Of a DNA stretch of 64,000 nucleotides, positions 18,179 to 26,941 are shown one piece after another. A model generated the notes under the pieces. The model was not told where the DNA came from. It saw only the letters and a program-made list of their open reading frames with translations, and made no database searches. The position numbers and the translations under genes are program-made. The DNA lies in NCBI RefSeq assembly GCF_020905415.1, contig NZ_JAJJMP010000001.1, positions 3,607,501-3,671,500 of the forward strand, given 5' to 3'. The DNA comes from Myroides oncorhynchi (GTDB taxonomy: Bacteria; Bacteroidota; Bacteroidia; Flavobacteriales; Flavobacteriaceae). The stretch's first letter is position 1; each line of letters starts with the position of its first letter.

Positions 18179-19471
18179 TTATGCTGTTTGTGTGTTTTTT
18201 CTCAAAAAAATCATATAGATTAAAGTGATAATCAACAGAGCAACAAAGTAATACGAATATTTCATCAAATCAAGATAATCTATCTGCCCATTAGTAAAGC
18301 TAAGTAAGATCAGTATCTGTGCTCCATAAGGTAAGATTCCTTGAATAATACAAGCAAAAATATCTAATATAGATGCAACACGAGGTCTGTCTAATTCATA
18401 CTCTGTGGCAATATCTCTAGCTAGATTACCTGCCACTAGAATAGACACTGTATTATTAGCTAAACACACTCCTATAGATGACACCAATCCAGCAATACCA
18501 AACTCTGCTCCTTTTGGAGTTTTCATCAGCTTCTTCATTTGTTTTAACAGCCATTGAATCCCTCCTTGATCTTCAACCATCTTTGCTAATCCTCCTGTCA
18601 ACATTGACAATAAGAATATCTCATTCATAGATACAAACCCTTCATAAGTCAAATTAGCAAATCCTAAAACATCAAAATCATTTTGCACCAAGCCTATAAT
18701 ACCTGCTACTAGTATACTTAGAAATAATGCAACAAAAACCTGTACTCCCATTAAAGCTAGCACAATAATTAATACATAAGGAATAATTACCCAAAAATTA
18801 CTTGTATCTCCTAATTCTAAGACTACATCTGTAGCACTTCCACTCATAAAAAACAAGGCTACTATAGTAATCAACGCTGCTGGTAAAGCTAATTTAAAGT
18901 TTGCTCTAAATTTATCTTTCATTTCACATCCTACTGTTTGTGTAGCAGTAATCGTTGTATCTGATATAATAGATAAATTATCCCCAAACATTGCCCCTCC
19001 TAATAGAGTACCACATAATAATCCCATAGAAGTCCCAGACTTCTCTGCTAAACCAACAACAATTGGCCCTAGAGCTACAATAGTTCCTACAGAGGTACCA
19101 ATCGCTAAAGATAGAAAACAAGAAATAACAAAGATTCCAATAGCTAAGTATTCTATAGGTACAACACTCAACCCCATATTAACCATTGTATCTACTCCCC
19201 CTATTGCTTTAGTAACAACAGCAAAAGCTCCTGCTAACAGATAGATAATACACATGGTGATAATCTTACTATCACCACATCCATGAATAAGCGAAATCAC
19301 TTTATCATTCATTGAAGTCTTATAGAAAAGAATAAATGCAGAAACAACTCCTACTGATATAGCTATAGGAGAAGGCATTTTATAAAAATCACCTAATAGT
19401 ATACCTGAGCCTAAAAAAATGGCAATAAAAATAAAAAATGGAATAAAAGTGTAAAACTTGTTACCTGACAT
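18179..19471 (-). CDS. NhaC-family sodium/proton antiporter-type transporter, candidate methionine transporter
   Basis: The 430-residue inner-membrane protein has about 11-12 hydrophobic segments and the NhaC-family signature GTSVGTIVALGPIVVG followed by GGAMFGDNLSIISDTTI. Family members exchange sodium for protons or amino acids. A SAM-I-like riboswitch in its leader changes the interpretation: in comparative genomics, NhaC relatives called MetT are controlled by methionine/SAM signals and are proposed methionine transporters. I therefore infer methionine uptake, to be shut down when SAM is plentiful. The transport substrate is not proven by sequence. Confidence 0.78.
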   Translation of the reverse strand: MSGNKFYTFIPFFIFIAIFLGSGILLGDFYKMPSPIAISVGVVSAFILFYKTSMNDKVISLIHGCGDSKIITMCIIYLLAGAFAVVTKAIGGVDTMVNMGLSVVPIEYLAIGIFVISCFLSLAIGTSVGTIVALGPIVVGLAEKSGTSMGLLCGTLLGGAMFGDNLSIISDTTITATQTVGCEMKDKFRANFKLALPAALITIVALFFMSGSATDVVLELGDTSNFWVIIPYVLIIVLALMGVQVFVALFLSILVAGIIGLVQNDFDVLGFANLTYEGFVSMNEIFLLSMLTGGLAKMVEDQGGIQWLLKQMKKLMKTPKGAEFGIAGLVSSIGVCLANNTVSILVAGNLARDIATEYELDRPRVASILDIFACIIQGILPYGAQILILLSFTNGQIDYLDLMKYSYYFVALLIITLIYMIFLRKNTQTA

Positions 19472-19568
19472 AGCTTTGATTTAATAATAATGTTATTACA
19501 AATAATTTGCCAGATTGGTAGAAATAAGACTTACTAAGGAAGTAAACAACATTTTTTCCATTTCTGGC

Positions 19569-19643
19569 TTATCGATTGCAGCACCTTGCTTGTTGTGCAG
19601 GTTGCTATCCTTCAGAGACATTACTCCGAAGAATTCTTGATAA
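19569..19643 (-). promoter_or_regulatory. compact SAM-I-clan (S-box-like) riboswitch
   Basis: On the minus strand the RNA shows the S-box landmarks in order: P1 TTATC pairing with GATAA, then AAGA, P2 CTTCGGAG pairing perfectly with CTCTGAAG around TAATGT, the conserved GATAGCAACC, P3 ACCTGC with GCAAGGT, then AAGGTGCT and GCAATC. P4 appears to be missing, so at 75 nt it is shorter than a classical SAM-I aptamer and may fit the SAM-I/IV variant. A GCCAGA at 19567-19562 can pair with TCTGGC at about 19514-19509, a possible expression platform. Confidence 0.8.
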
Positions 19644-19651
19644 TTGAAGGG

Positions 19652-19681
19652 CAAAGATAGTGGTTTTTAGAATAAATACAA
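19652..19681 (-). promoter_or_regulatory. promoter upstream of the SAM riboswitch
   Basis: On the minus strand TTG (19681-19679), 19 bases, TATCTTTG (19659-19652) is a near-perfect Bacteroidota promoter. Its predicted start at about 19646 falls right at the first paired base of the riboswitch, which independently supports both calls. The rest of the gap to the divergent receptor gene (19682-19991) is AT-rich with no further element recognised. Confidence 0.75.
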
Positions 19682-19991
19682 GTAATCTCATCAATATAAT
19701 TCATAATCAATTAACTAGTTAAACTATTATTATATCTCGTTTATTTTAGGCAACACAACATATCTTTTACTAGACAAATATTTGATTTCCTACATTCCAA
19801 CTATGTTACTATATCATAGAAATTAGAATGTTTTAGTATAGAATTAATAATACAATCAAAAAAAACACCTCTTATCTATATCTCTAAAAAAAGAAATGTT
19901 GCATATATTACAAAAGTTATTTGTACTGATTATAAATAACAGCAAAACAATTAACTTTACACTATAAATAACAGAATTAAAAAATAGCTGT

Positions 19992-22139
19992 ATGAATATA
20001 ACCAAATACACACTATTAGCACTAATTTCTCTTCCATATTGTGTATTCTCTCAAGAAAACACACAACAAGAAGATATTCAACTATCAGAAATAGTACTAT
20101 CCACTACCCGACTACCAGAAGTCAAAAAGAACTCTTCAAGCTCTGTAATGGTCATTTCTCAAAAAGAAATAGAAACCTATGCTCAACTTAATCCTGATAT
20201 GTCTGTCATCTTAGGATTAGCAGTGCCAAGTATCGGCTTAAGCTCTAATACTACAAGTAACAGAAGTCAAACCCTACGAGGAAGACAAATACTCGTATTA
20301 ATAGATGGTGTGCCACAGAGTACTCCTCTTCGCAATACTGATAGAGACCTACGCACAATCAGCCCTTATGCTATAGAGCGTATAGAAGTGATAGAAGGAG
20401 CTTCTTCTTTATACGGAAGCGGTGGTGCTGGAGGTATTGTTAACTTTATCACGAAAAAAAGTACACAAGACAGAGTGTTTAGCGGTAGTACATCTATAGG
20501 CTATACAGATGCTAATATCTCGAAAGGTCAAGGTACACAAGGATATAAAGTAAATCAACAGTTTAGTGGTAAGTATAAAAATTTTGATTACCTATTAAAC
20601 GGAGGATTAGTTAAAGCAGGGCGCGCCGTAGATAGTGAAGGTGAGTTTATCTCTCCACGCTATGGATTAGGAGAAGTAACTACGCAGAATTTACTAGCTA
20701 AGATAGGATATGACTTTAACGCCAATAACCGCATAGAAGCCATGTATAACTTCTACAGTGCACTTCAAGATACTGATTTAATAGCTTCTAGGGGTAAATA
20801 CTTAGAGTCTCCACAGATAGGAGTTATCGGTAAGAAAGATCCTGCTGCACAGAATGAAGGTACTAAATATAATCACAATGCATATCTTAAATTTACAAGT
20901 AAAGAGATATTCACTAATACGGATTTAGAAGCGTCTGTATTCGGTCAGAAAATCTATACCCTATTTGACTATAGAGCACATAATCCTAAATCACCTCGTT
21001 GGGAAGAAACAGGAGGTCAAGCTACAATAAAAGCTGAGAAACTAGGAGCTCGATTAAGCTTACTCTCTAAACTAGATTTCACAGAGAATATCCACATGAA
21101 CTATATTGTTGGAGGTGATTTTTTATATGATAAGACGAGTCAACCTCTAGTAGATGGGAGATTATGGGTACCTGAATTAAAAGCCTATAACAGTGCTGTA
21201 TACTTACAAACACGTACAGTATTCTATAACAACCTTACTCTAAAGGCAGGTCTACGCTATGACAATATAAGCGTAAAAGTACCAGATTATAAAACTATCC
21301 CTATTAAGAAGAATCAAGAATGGTTAGCTATAAATGGTGGTAACTTAGATTATAACAAGGTATCGTTTAATGCTGCTTTATCTTATAGTGTGGTAAATGA
21401 GTTTACTCCTTATGTCTCTTTCTCACAAGGGCTTTCTATCTATGACTTAGGCCGTATCTTAAGAGATGCGAAAAGTGATGTAGTCTCTAAGATAGAAACT
21501 GATCCTGTAGTAACCAATAACTATGAAGTCGGGTTTACAAGTAAATTAGGTAACAACTGGAACATCAGAGCTGCCTATTTCTGGTCAGTAGCTAAGTTAG
21601 GTAGTGACCTACAGGCAGGTGAAGGAGGATTCTGGAAAGTAGTAAGAAGTCCGCAACGCATAAATGGTATCGAACTAGCCTTTGATGGTAAGCCAGTAGA
21701 TTGGGCTACTGTAGGAGGTAGTTTCTCTAGTTATGAAGGGAAGATGAAGTCAGACGATAGCTCTACTTATGACACCTACATGAGTGGATTAAGTATCGCT
21801 GCTCCTAAGTTAAGCCTATTTACCACTATCACACCGATAGAACACTTATGGGTAAATCTATATTATACACATACTTCTAAAAGAGATCGTTTTGACCCAC
21901 AGCCTAATAAGACGGGGGTACTAGTGTATAACGAAGGAGAAGGGAAGGTATCACCTATCGACCTTTTTAACTTCCAAACATCCTATCAGTATAACAAGAA
22001 TATTCAACTATCATTAGGTGTAGAGAACTTGTTTAACAAGACGTACTATACTAGTTCTTCTATGTTAGTGGCTCGTGATGCTGAGTATGCTAGAGGTAAT
22101 GGTAGGTATTACACTTTCTCACTGACCTTTAAGTATTAA
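19992..22139 (+). CDS. TonB-dependent siderophore-type receptor
   Basis: The 715-residue outer-membrane protein has a signal peptide (ending VFSQ), a TonB-box-like IQLSEIVLSTTR region, a plug domain (residues 35-160; LRGRQILVLIDGVPQSTPL, then IERIEVIEGASSLYGSGGAGGIVNFITKK) and a 22-strand-type barrel ending in GVENLFNKTYYTSSS and a terminal aromatic (FKY). It resembles hydroxamate/aerobactin-type receptors such as IutA, without the Bacteroidota carboxypeptidase-like extension. Iron-siderophore uptake is likely, but the ligand is not readable and no Fur box was recognised. Confidence 0.85.
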   Translation: MNITKYTLLALISLPYCVFSQENTQQEDIQLSEIVLSTTRLPEVKKNSSSSVMVISQKEIETYAQLNPDMSVILGLAVPSIGLSSNTTSNRSQTLRGRQILVLIDGVPQSTPLRNTDRDLRTISPYAIERIEVIEGASSLYGSGGAGGIVNFITKKSTQDRVFSGSTSIGYTDANISKGQGTQGYKVNQQFSGKYKNFDYLLNGGLVKAGRAVDSEGEFISPRYGLGEVTTQNLLAKIGYDFNANNRIEAMYNFYSALQDTDLIASRGKYLESPQIGVIGKKDPAAQNEGTKYNHNAYLKFTSKEIFTNTDLEASVFGQKIYTLFDYRAHNPKSPRWEETGGQATIKAEKLGARLSLLSKLDFTENIHMNYIVGGDFLYDKTSQPLVDGRLWVPELKAYNSAVYLQTRTVFYNNLTLKAGLRYDNISVKVPDYKTIPIKKNQEWLAINGGNLDYNKVSFNAALSYSVVNEFTPYVSFSQGLSIYDLGRILRDAKSDVVSKIETDPVVTNNYEVGFTSKLGNNWNIRAAYFWSVAKLGSDLQAGEGGFWKVVRSPQRINGIELAFDGKPVDWATVGGSFSSYEGKMKSDDSSTYDTYMSGLSIAAPKLSLFTTITPIEHLWVNLYYTHTSKRDRFDPQPNKTGVLVYNEGEGKVSPIDLFNFQTSYQYNKNIQLSLGVENLFNKTYYTSSSMLVARDAEYARGNGRYYTFSLTFKY

Positions 22140-22161
22140 CACGCATTATACTTTAAAAGAT

Positions 22162-22186
22162 AATGGCTCCTGTAATAGGAGCCATT
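22162..22186. terminator. bidirectional terminator between receptor and nitronate monooxygenase genes
   Basis: AATGGCTCCT and AGGAGCCATT form a perfect 10-base stem with loop GTAAT between the two convergent genes. Confidence 0.75.
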
Positions 22187-22203
22187 GCTATTTATGATTT
22201 ATC

Positions 22204-23166
22204 TTAGAACTTCAGATTACTCTTAATCTCTTCATTCTTATTTAGTGCAGCCTTATACTCTGCTTTTAATTGATTGACCAAATCTTTCACACTTAATACG
22301 TTATCAATACCTGCGGTACCGTGCCCTGCAGACCAAATATCTTTCCAAGCTTTATGATTGTCAGCGCTCATCTGAGAGAAGTCTTCTTCTTTCTTATGAG
22401 AAAGATCTACCCCTGCCTGCTCTATACTTGGCTTAAGGAAGTTAGCATTTACCCCTGATACTCCATCTGTGTAGATGATGTCATCTATACCTGAGTTGAC
22501 CACCATCTGCTTATACTCCTCTACAGCAAGACATTCGTCTGTTGCGATAAAACGAGTTCCCATATAAGCGAAGTCTGCCCCTATGGTGTTGGCAGCTAAT
22601 ACATCACCACCTGTATCTAAGCTTCCTGCTAATAATACTGCTCCTTTAAAGAAACTCTTGATCTCAGATATTAGTGCAAAAGGATTTGCTGTACCTGCGT
22701 GTCCTCCTGCTCCTGCTGCTACACAGATCAGACCATCTACTCCTGCCTCAGCAGCTTTCTCCGCGTGTCTTTTCTTCACTATATCATGGAATACTAATCC
22801 TCCATAACTGTGTACTGCATCTACTAGATCCTTCACTGCTCCCAAAGAAGTAATCACTAAAGGCACTTTATACTTCACACATAACTGCAAGTCAGGCATC
22901 ACACGTGGATTGGTTTTGTTTACAATCAAGTTCACTCCAAAAGGAGCTGGCTTAATCCCTGTCTCTTTCTCAAAAGCAGCTAACTCAGTCGTTACTTCAA
23001 TTAACATTTGTTCAAATACCTCTGAACTTCTTCCATTTAATGCAGGGAATGTACCTACTATACCGTTCTTACAACATTCTATGACTAACTTCGTTCCTGA
23101 GATAATAAACATCGGAGAAACTACGATAGGCAAAGTAAGGCTATTTTTTAATTCTTGTATTGTCAT
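22204..23166 (-). CDS. nitronate monooxygenase family protein
   Basis: The 320-residue TIM-barrel flavoprotein starts best at the ATG at 23166; a TTG two codons upstream is less likely. Motifs typical of class I nitronate monooxygenase or 2-nitropropane dioxygenase are LPIVVSPMFIISG at the start, GVNLIVNKTNPR, GVDGLICVAAGAGGHAG with the catalytic/FMN-binding glycine-histidine segment, and GADFAYMGTRFIATDEC. It would oxidise alkyl nitronates such as propionate 3-nitronate using FMN and oxygen. It is a single gene converging on the receptor gene. Confidence 0.85.
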   Translation of the reverse strand: MTIQELKNSLTLPIVVSPMFIISGTKLVIECCKNGIVGTFPALNGRSSEVFEQMLIEVTTELAAFEKETGIKPAPFGVNLIVNKTNPRVMPDLQLCVKYKVPLVITSLGAVKDLVDAVHSYGGLVFHDIVKKRHAEKAAEAGVDGLICVAAGAGGHAGTANPFALISEIKSFFKGAVLLAGSLDTGGDVLAANTIGADFAYMGTRFIATDECLAVEEYKQMVVNSGIDDIIYTDGVSGVNANFLKPSIEQAGVDLSHKKEEDFSQMSADNHKAWKDIWSAGHGTAGIDNVLSVKDLVNQLKAEYKAALNKNEEIKSNLKF

Positions 23167-23459
23167 AATCAATTGATTTTTAGCTATTAAATCTTATATC
23201 CTCAATATTAAAGATAAAGGAATAAGAAAGAATGTAATATAACTCAAAATATTGGTTTATAGAAGAAGAATATGCTCATTAATTATATATATCTAAATAG
23301 ATAATATTTTTAGCATTCTGTAACCAATAATCTACTTTGCTATACGTTGTCACTATATCATAACACAATTTAGCATATTAATTTTCACAATATAACGTAA
23401 TACCTATCATATACTAGTATATACAACAAGTATAAGCAATTATCTTAGTTACCTAAGAT

Positions 23460-23490
23460 TTGAATATCCTTACTATTTGCACTACTTTTG
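23460..23490 (+). promoter_or_regulatory. predicted promoter of the small barrel gene
   Basis: TTG (23460-23462), 20 bases, TACTTTTG (23483-23490) matches the Bacteroidota consensus; transcription would start about 17 bases before the ATG at 23514. The remaining gap 23173-23459 is AT-rich with nothing recognised. Confidence 0.6.
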
Positions 23491-23513
23491 AAACGCAAAA
23501 AATAAATATTACG

Positions 23514-24014
23514 ATGAAGAGATTATTGCTTTCAGTTGCACTAGTAGCAGCAGTAGCGTTTACTGCTCAGGCACAAAAAGGACCTAAGAACGCATTAGGA
23601 TTGCGTTTCGGGGGAAACAATGGATTGGGGACTGAGATTTCTTACCAAAGAGATTTGTCTAAGAACAACCGTCTAGAGCTAGACTTAGGTTGGAGAAACA
23701 ACGACCACTATGACGCTGTGAAAGTTACAGGTCTTTATGAGTGGGTATGGAACATTGAAGGAGGATTTGATTGGTACGCAGGAGTTGGTGCTGCAGTGGG
23801 AACTTGGAACTCAAGTTACTATGATCACAAACACAGCAAACATTCTGACAGTGGAGCTTTTGGGCTTATTACAGGAACTGTAGGTATAGAGTACAACTTT
23901 AAGGAAGTGCCTATCCAAGTAGCAGTTGATTTACGTCCGGAAGTTTACTTAAACGATAGCTACCGCAATGGTGTCTATGCTGACTTAGGTATAGCTGTAC
24001 GTTATAGATTCTAA
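23514..24014 (+). CDS. small outer-membrane beta-barrel protein
   Basis: From the ATG at 23514 the 166-residue product begins with a signal peptide (MKRLLLSVALVAAVAFTAQAQ). The longer in-frame start at 23460 would place the predicted promoter within the coding region and is rejected. The mature part has eight or so alternating strands (LGLRFGGNNGLGTEISYQ, LELDLGW, WYAGVGAAVG, YADLGIAVRYRF) ending in phenylalanine, as in OmpX/OmpW-size barrels. A histidine-rich loop (DHKHSKHSD) at about residue 106 could be surface exposed or bind metal. Function unknown. Confidence 0.7.
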   Translation: MKRLLLSVALVAAVAFTAQAQKGPKNALGLRFGGNNGLGTEISYQRDLSKNNRLELDLGWRNNDHYDAVKVTGLYEWVWNIEGGFDWYAGVGAAVGTWNSSYYDHKHSKHSDSGAFGLITGTVGIEYNFKEVPIQVAVDLRPEVYLNDSYRNGVYADLGIAVRYRF

Positions 24015-24046
24015 TTTTTTTTGCACCTGAAAACGATATAACACAC

Positions 24047-24072
24047 AAAGCCACCTCATCTAAGGTGGCTTT
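24047..24072. terminator. bidirectional terminator
   Basis: AAAGCCACCT and AGGTGGCTTT form a perfect 10-base stem with loop CATCTA and T-rich flanks, between convergent genes. Confidence 0.8.
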
Positions 24073-24075
24073 TTA

Positions 24076-24684
24076 CTATTGTATCGTTTCTAACTTGTTT
24101 ATCATCTGTTCTAATTCTGCTATCTTCTTTGTGTTCTTTTTCTTGTTCCAATACAGGTTAATACCTCCCCATACTAGTAAGATACCGTAATATATAAGCA
24201 CCACAGTATCTCCTATAGATGCTATAGCATCTCCTATAAGCGCTATAAAAGGATAACTATACACCCCTATCCCCACTAGAAACAATAAGATATATACATT
24301 CATCCACACTTTAGATAATTGCAACTGTTGTCTTTTTTCTTTAGTTAACAACACAATATAATCACTTGTTGTCTGTGTTAATATAGATCCCGGTATTAAG
24401 CCATTTAAGCGATAATAACTAATCATAAACATTGTGATTGCTAAAACACAAATTACACTCCCTAGTATTACCCAAATAGAGTCATAGAACACAGTTCCTC
24501 TTAATGATACATTAACTCCAATAATCCATCCTAGAGAAGATACTCCTATTATAGCTAGAGCCCAATTCATCTTTACTTTCTTTAAACGATAGGTATCTAT
24601 AGATTTAAACACTTCAACGATATTACCTTGTTCTACTCTCGGAGTAGCCCAAAGCTGTTCTAAATTCACTTGCTTGCTTTCCAT
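24076..24684 (-). CDS. membrane protein paired with ECF sigma factor (possible anti-sigma)
   Basis: The 202-residue protein starts two bases after the sigma factor gene and is surely co-transcribed. It has a soluble N-terminal 40 residues (MESKQVNLEQLW), then four hydrophobic segments (about 42-60, 70-92, 124-144, 155-175) and a C-terminal helix. The gene position and cytosolic N-terminus followed by membrane helices fit an anti-sigma factor, but I see no zinc-binding HxxxCxxC motif and no known family, so the role is inferred from context only. Confidence 0.6.
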   Translation of the reverse strand: MESKQVNLEQLWATPRVEQGNIVEVFKSIDTYRLKKVKMNWALAIIGVSSLGWIIGVNVSLRGTVFYDSIWVILGSVICVLAITMFMISYYRLNGLIPGSILTQTTSDYIVLLTKEKRQQLQLSKVWMNVYILLFLVGIGVYSYPFIALIGDAIASIGDTVVLIYYGILLVWGGINLYWNKKKNTKKIAELEQMINKLETIQ

Positions 24685-24686
24685 AA

Positions 24687-25166
24687 TTACTTGAGTTTTT
24701 GATATAGTTCTTCTTTGATACGATGTACACGAGTCCGTACATTAGCGTGTGATAAACCTATTATCTCCGCTATCTCCTTCTGCTCCACTCCCTCTAAAGT
24801 TAGTGAGATGATGATTCTATTCAGTTCTGCTAGTTCACTTATAGCCTGATAGAGTCGCTGTGTATCCACCTCTTGATACACCTCATCAGCAGTATACGTG
24901 CTTAGCAATACCTTTGCCTCATTAGGCACTACTTTCTTACTCCGCTGTAGTTGCCGCAGACAGATATTAACCGTGATGCGGTATATCCACGTACCATAGC
25001 CTGCCTCCTGTCTAAACTTAGGGAGTTGGTTCCACACATTGACAAAGGTTTCTTGTGCGATATCCTTTGCCCAATCTGCATCATTGACATACCCTAAAGC
25101 CAACCGATAAATACTCTTCCAATACTGACTATACAGTGACTCGAAAATTGCTTTATGCTTACTCAT
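24687..25166 (-). CDS. ECF-type RNA polymerase sigma factor
   Basis: The 159-residue protein has only sigma-70 regions 2 and 4. Region 2: YVNDADWAKDIAQETFVNVWNQLPKFR, then GTWIYRITVNICLRQLQR. Region 4: ISLTLEGVEQKEIAEIIGLSHANVRTRVHRIKEEL, a clear helix-turn-helix for the -35 element. ECF factors drive envelope-stress or transport responses and are held by a co-encoded anti-sigma, probably the next gene. The target promoters cannot be identified from this window. Confidence 0.88.
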   Translation of the reverse strand: MSKHKAIFESLYSQYWKSIYRLALGYVNDADWAKDIAQETFVNVWNQLPKFRQEAGYGTWIYRITVNICLRQLQRSKKVVPNEAKVLLSTYTADEVYQEVDTQRLYQAISELAELNRIIISLTLEGVEQKEIAEIIGLSHANVRTRVHRIKEELYQKLK

Positions 25167-25397
25167 TACTCCTATTATTGGGTGGTTATATGGTTTAGAG
25201 ACATATGGTGAATATATGTTACAAAGGAATTAAGTTTATTCAGTATGATTATCGTGTCATTCATCTTATAATTATGTTCATTGATGTTTATTCTTATAAC
25301 TATCTATTGTTGTATTTCTATCTTTGAGCTTTGTAATTAAAACAATATGTGTCTTCCACTTAGCCAAGTTTTATTAGTGATTTTCTACTTTTATTTT

Positions 25398-25444
25398 GAC
25401 CCTCAAGGGTCATTATAATTTATTATGTCTGTTGCGTACAGACA
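25398..25444 (+). promoter_or_regulatory. two hairpins upstream of the orphan PheRS gene
   Basis: TGACCC-TCAA-GGGTCA (25398-25413) is an inverted repeat, and TGTCTGT-TGCGT-ACAGACA (25426-25444) is a second, 12 bases later. They lie 80-125 bases upstream of the ATG in an otherwise featureless 358-bp gap (25167-25524). They could be an operator and a leader hairpin; neither has a T-run. No known riboswitch or attenuator is recognised. Confidence 0.4.
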
Positions 25445-25524
25445 GTCAAACAAGCATCAGAAAATATAAAATCACAATAACTATTTAGTACAAATACTAG
25501 ATAGTCAAAACAAGGTTATCAATT

Positions 25525-26559
25525 ATGAATCTTATACCACAATCTATTTTAGATAAACGCAATCTAAAATTACACAATAACAAACTACATCCTATCTGTC
25601 AGTTAAAAGAAAAGATACAACTTTACTTCGAAGGCTTCACTTTAGTAGATAATATCAGTGAAGTAGTCACGCTAAAAGAGAATTTTGATGATTTATTAGT
25701 GCCCTTAGACCATCCTGCTCGTTCTATGAATGACACCTACTATATGGATGCTGAACACGTACTTCGTACTCAAACTTCTGCACATCAAAATAGCTTATTA
25801 AAACAGGGGTATGACAAGTTTATTGTCACAGGGGATGTATATCGAAAAGATACTATAGATAGAACACACTATCCTGTATTTCACCAAATAGAAGGAGTTA
25901 AGTTACTCCCTAAAGGTAGTGATGCACTCCAAGATCTTAAGAATACATTAGAAGGATTAATACAACACTTATATCCTGGTAAAGAATACCGATTCTTAGA
26001 TGATCACTTTCCTTTCACGAGTCCATCTATACAGTTAGAAGTTTGGCAAAATGGGGATTGGATGGAAGTATTAGGCGCTGGTGTGATACACACACAGATA
26101 CTAGACAATTGTGATATAGACGCTACCGGATGGGCATTCGGGTTAGGCTTAGATAGGTTATTATTGTCTTACTGCAACATTCCTGATATAAGATATATCT
26201 GGTCAGAAGATGAGCGCTTCTTATCACAGTTTAAGAGTGGGCTGACACAGTTTAAAGAATATTCTAAGTATCCTCCTGTTCACAAAGACATCTCATTTTG
26301 GGTGACAGACTATAAAGAGAACAGAGAAGGCAACTGGGATCAATATAATAACCTGTGTGAAATCATAAGAGAAGAAGCAGAAGATATCATAGAGAATATA
26401 AGTCTACTAGACAAGTTCTCTAAAGACGGTAAGGCTTCTCTTGCTTATAGAGTTTCTTATCGATCTAATGATAGAACCTTATACAACGAGGAGATTAATG
26501 AAAAACAAAACCGTATTAGAACTGTACTAGCCACACAGTTTGACATTGAACTTAGATAA
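25525..26559 (+). CDS. single-chain mitochondrial-type phenylalanyl-tRNA synthetase
   Basis: The 344-residue protein combines a class II PheRS catalytic core with a C-terminal FDX-ACB anticodon-binding domain, as in the monomeric mitochondrial enzyme FARS2 rather than bacterial PheS/PheT. Motif 2 is YRKDTIDRTHYPVFHQIEG (106-124), motif 3 GWAFGLGLDR (202-211), followed by IPDIRYIWSEDERFLSQF, very like FARS2. The FDX-ACB part begins at KYPPVHKDISFWV (249) and has YRVSYRSNDRTL. It should attach phenylalanine to tRNA(Phe) or act as a backup or specialised form. It lacks the coiled-coil arm of PheS and stands alone. Confidence 0.85.
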   Translation: MNLIPQSILDKRNLKLHNNKLHPICQLKEKIQLYFEGFTLVDNISEVVTLKENFDDLLVPLDHPARSMNDTYYMDAEHVLRTQTSAHQNSLLKQGYDKFIVTGDVYRKDTIDRTHYPVFHQIEGVKLLPKGSDALQDLKNTLEGLIQHLYPGKEYRFLDDHFPFTSPSIQLEVWQNGDWMEVLGAGVIHTQILDNCDIDATGWAFGLGLDRLLLSYCNIPDIRYIWSEDERFLSQFKSGLTQFKEYSKYPPVHKDISFWVTDYKENREGNWDQYNNLCEIIREEAEDIIENISLLDKFSKDGKASLAYRVSYRSNDRTLYNEEINEKQNRIRTVLATQFDIELR

Positions 26560-26565
26560 TACATC

Positions 26566-26599
26566 ATACCCTTTGTTAGTAAATACTAGCAAGGGGTAT
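26566..26599 (+). terminator. terminator after the PheRS gene
   Basis: ATACCCTTTGTTAGT and ACTAGCAAGGGGTAT pair with few mismatches around AAAT and are followed by TTTTATT. Confidence 0.75.
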
Positions 26600-26719
26600 T
26601 TTTATTCTGTGTAATTTGAATTCAGATATACAACAATAACAAAAAAGTGTGATTTTGCAATACACTATTAATTAACAACAAGTTAACTAATAAAAAACTG
26701 ACAAAATCAACAATAATAA

Positions 26720-26941
26720 CAAATCAGAAAGGCTAAAAAAGTTAACTATAAACTTGAGAATTTACCTGAGAACTTACTTAGAGAAGTTGACTTGTTTATT
26801 GACTACCTAACACTAGAAGAAAAAGAAGAAGAATCTTCTAACATTCCTCAATGGCAACAAAGCATCGTACTAGACCGTATAGAGGACTCAACAGAATTCG
26901 TAGATGCCTTCGAAATGTTAGCTGAGTTAGAGGATGAATAA
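26720..26941 (+). CDS. DUF2281-like antitoxin, start codon unclear
   Basis: An open frame from 26720 to the stop at 26941 encodes about 70 residues with the pattern VNYKLENLPENLLREVDLFIDYL near the start, like the DUF2281/antitoxin helix-turn-helix-lacking family, and an acidic tail (FEMLAELEDE). The toxin ATG at 26934 overlaps its last eight bases. No ATG, GTG or TTG begins the homologous part: the only options are ATC at 26723 or a TTG at 26792 that would remove the conserved half. The start may have been mutated, or an unusual initiation codon may be used. Confidence 0.6.
   Translation, partial: QIRKAKKVNYKLENLPENLLREVDLFIDYLTLEEKEEESSNIPQWQQSIVLDRIEDSTEFVDAFEMLAELEDE

Noticed and set aside
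25397..25419. Housekeeping sigma-70 promoter TTGACC...TATAAT before the PheRS gene
   Set aside because: The spacing is only 11 bases, and this lineage uses the TTG/TAnnTTTG type of promoter.
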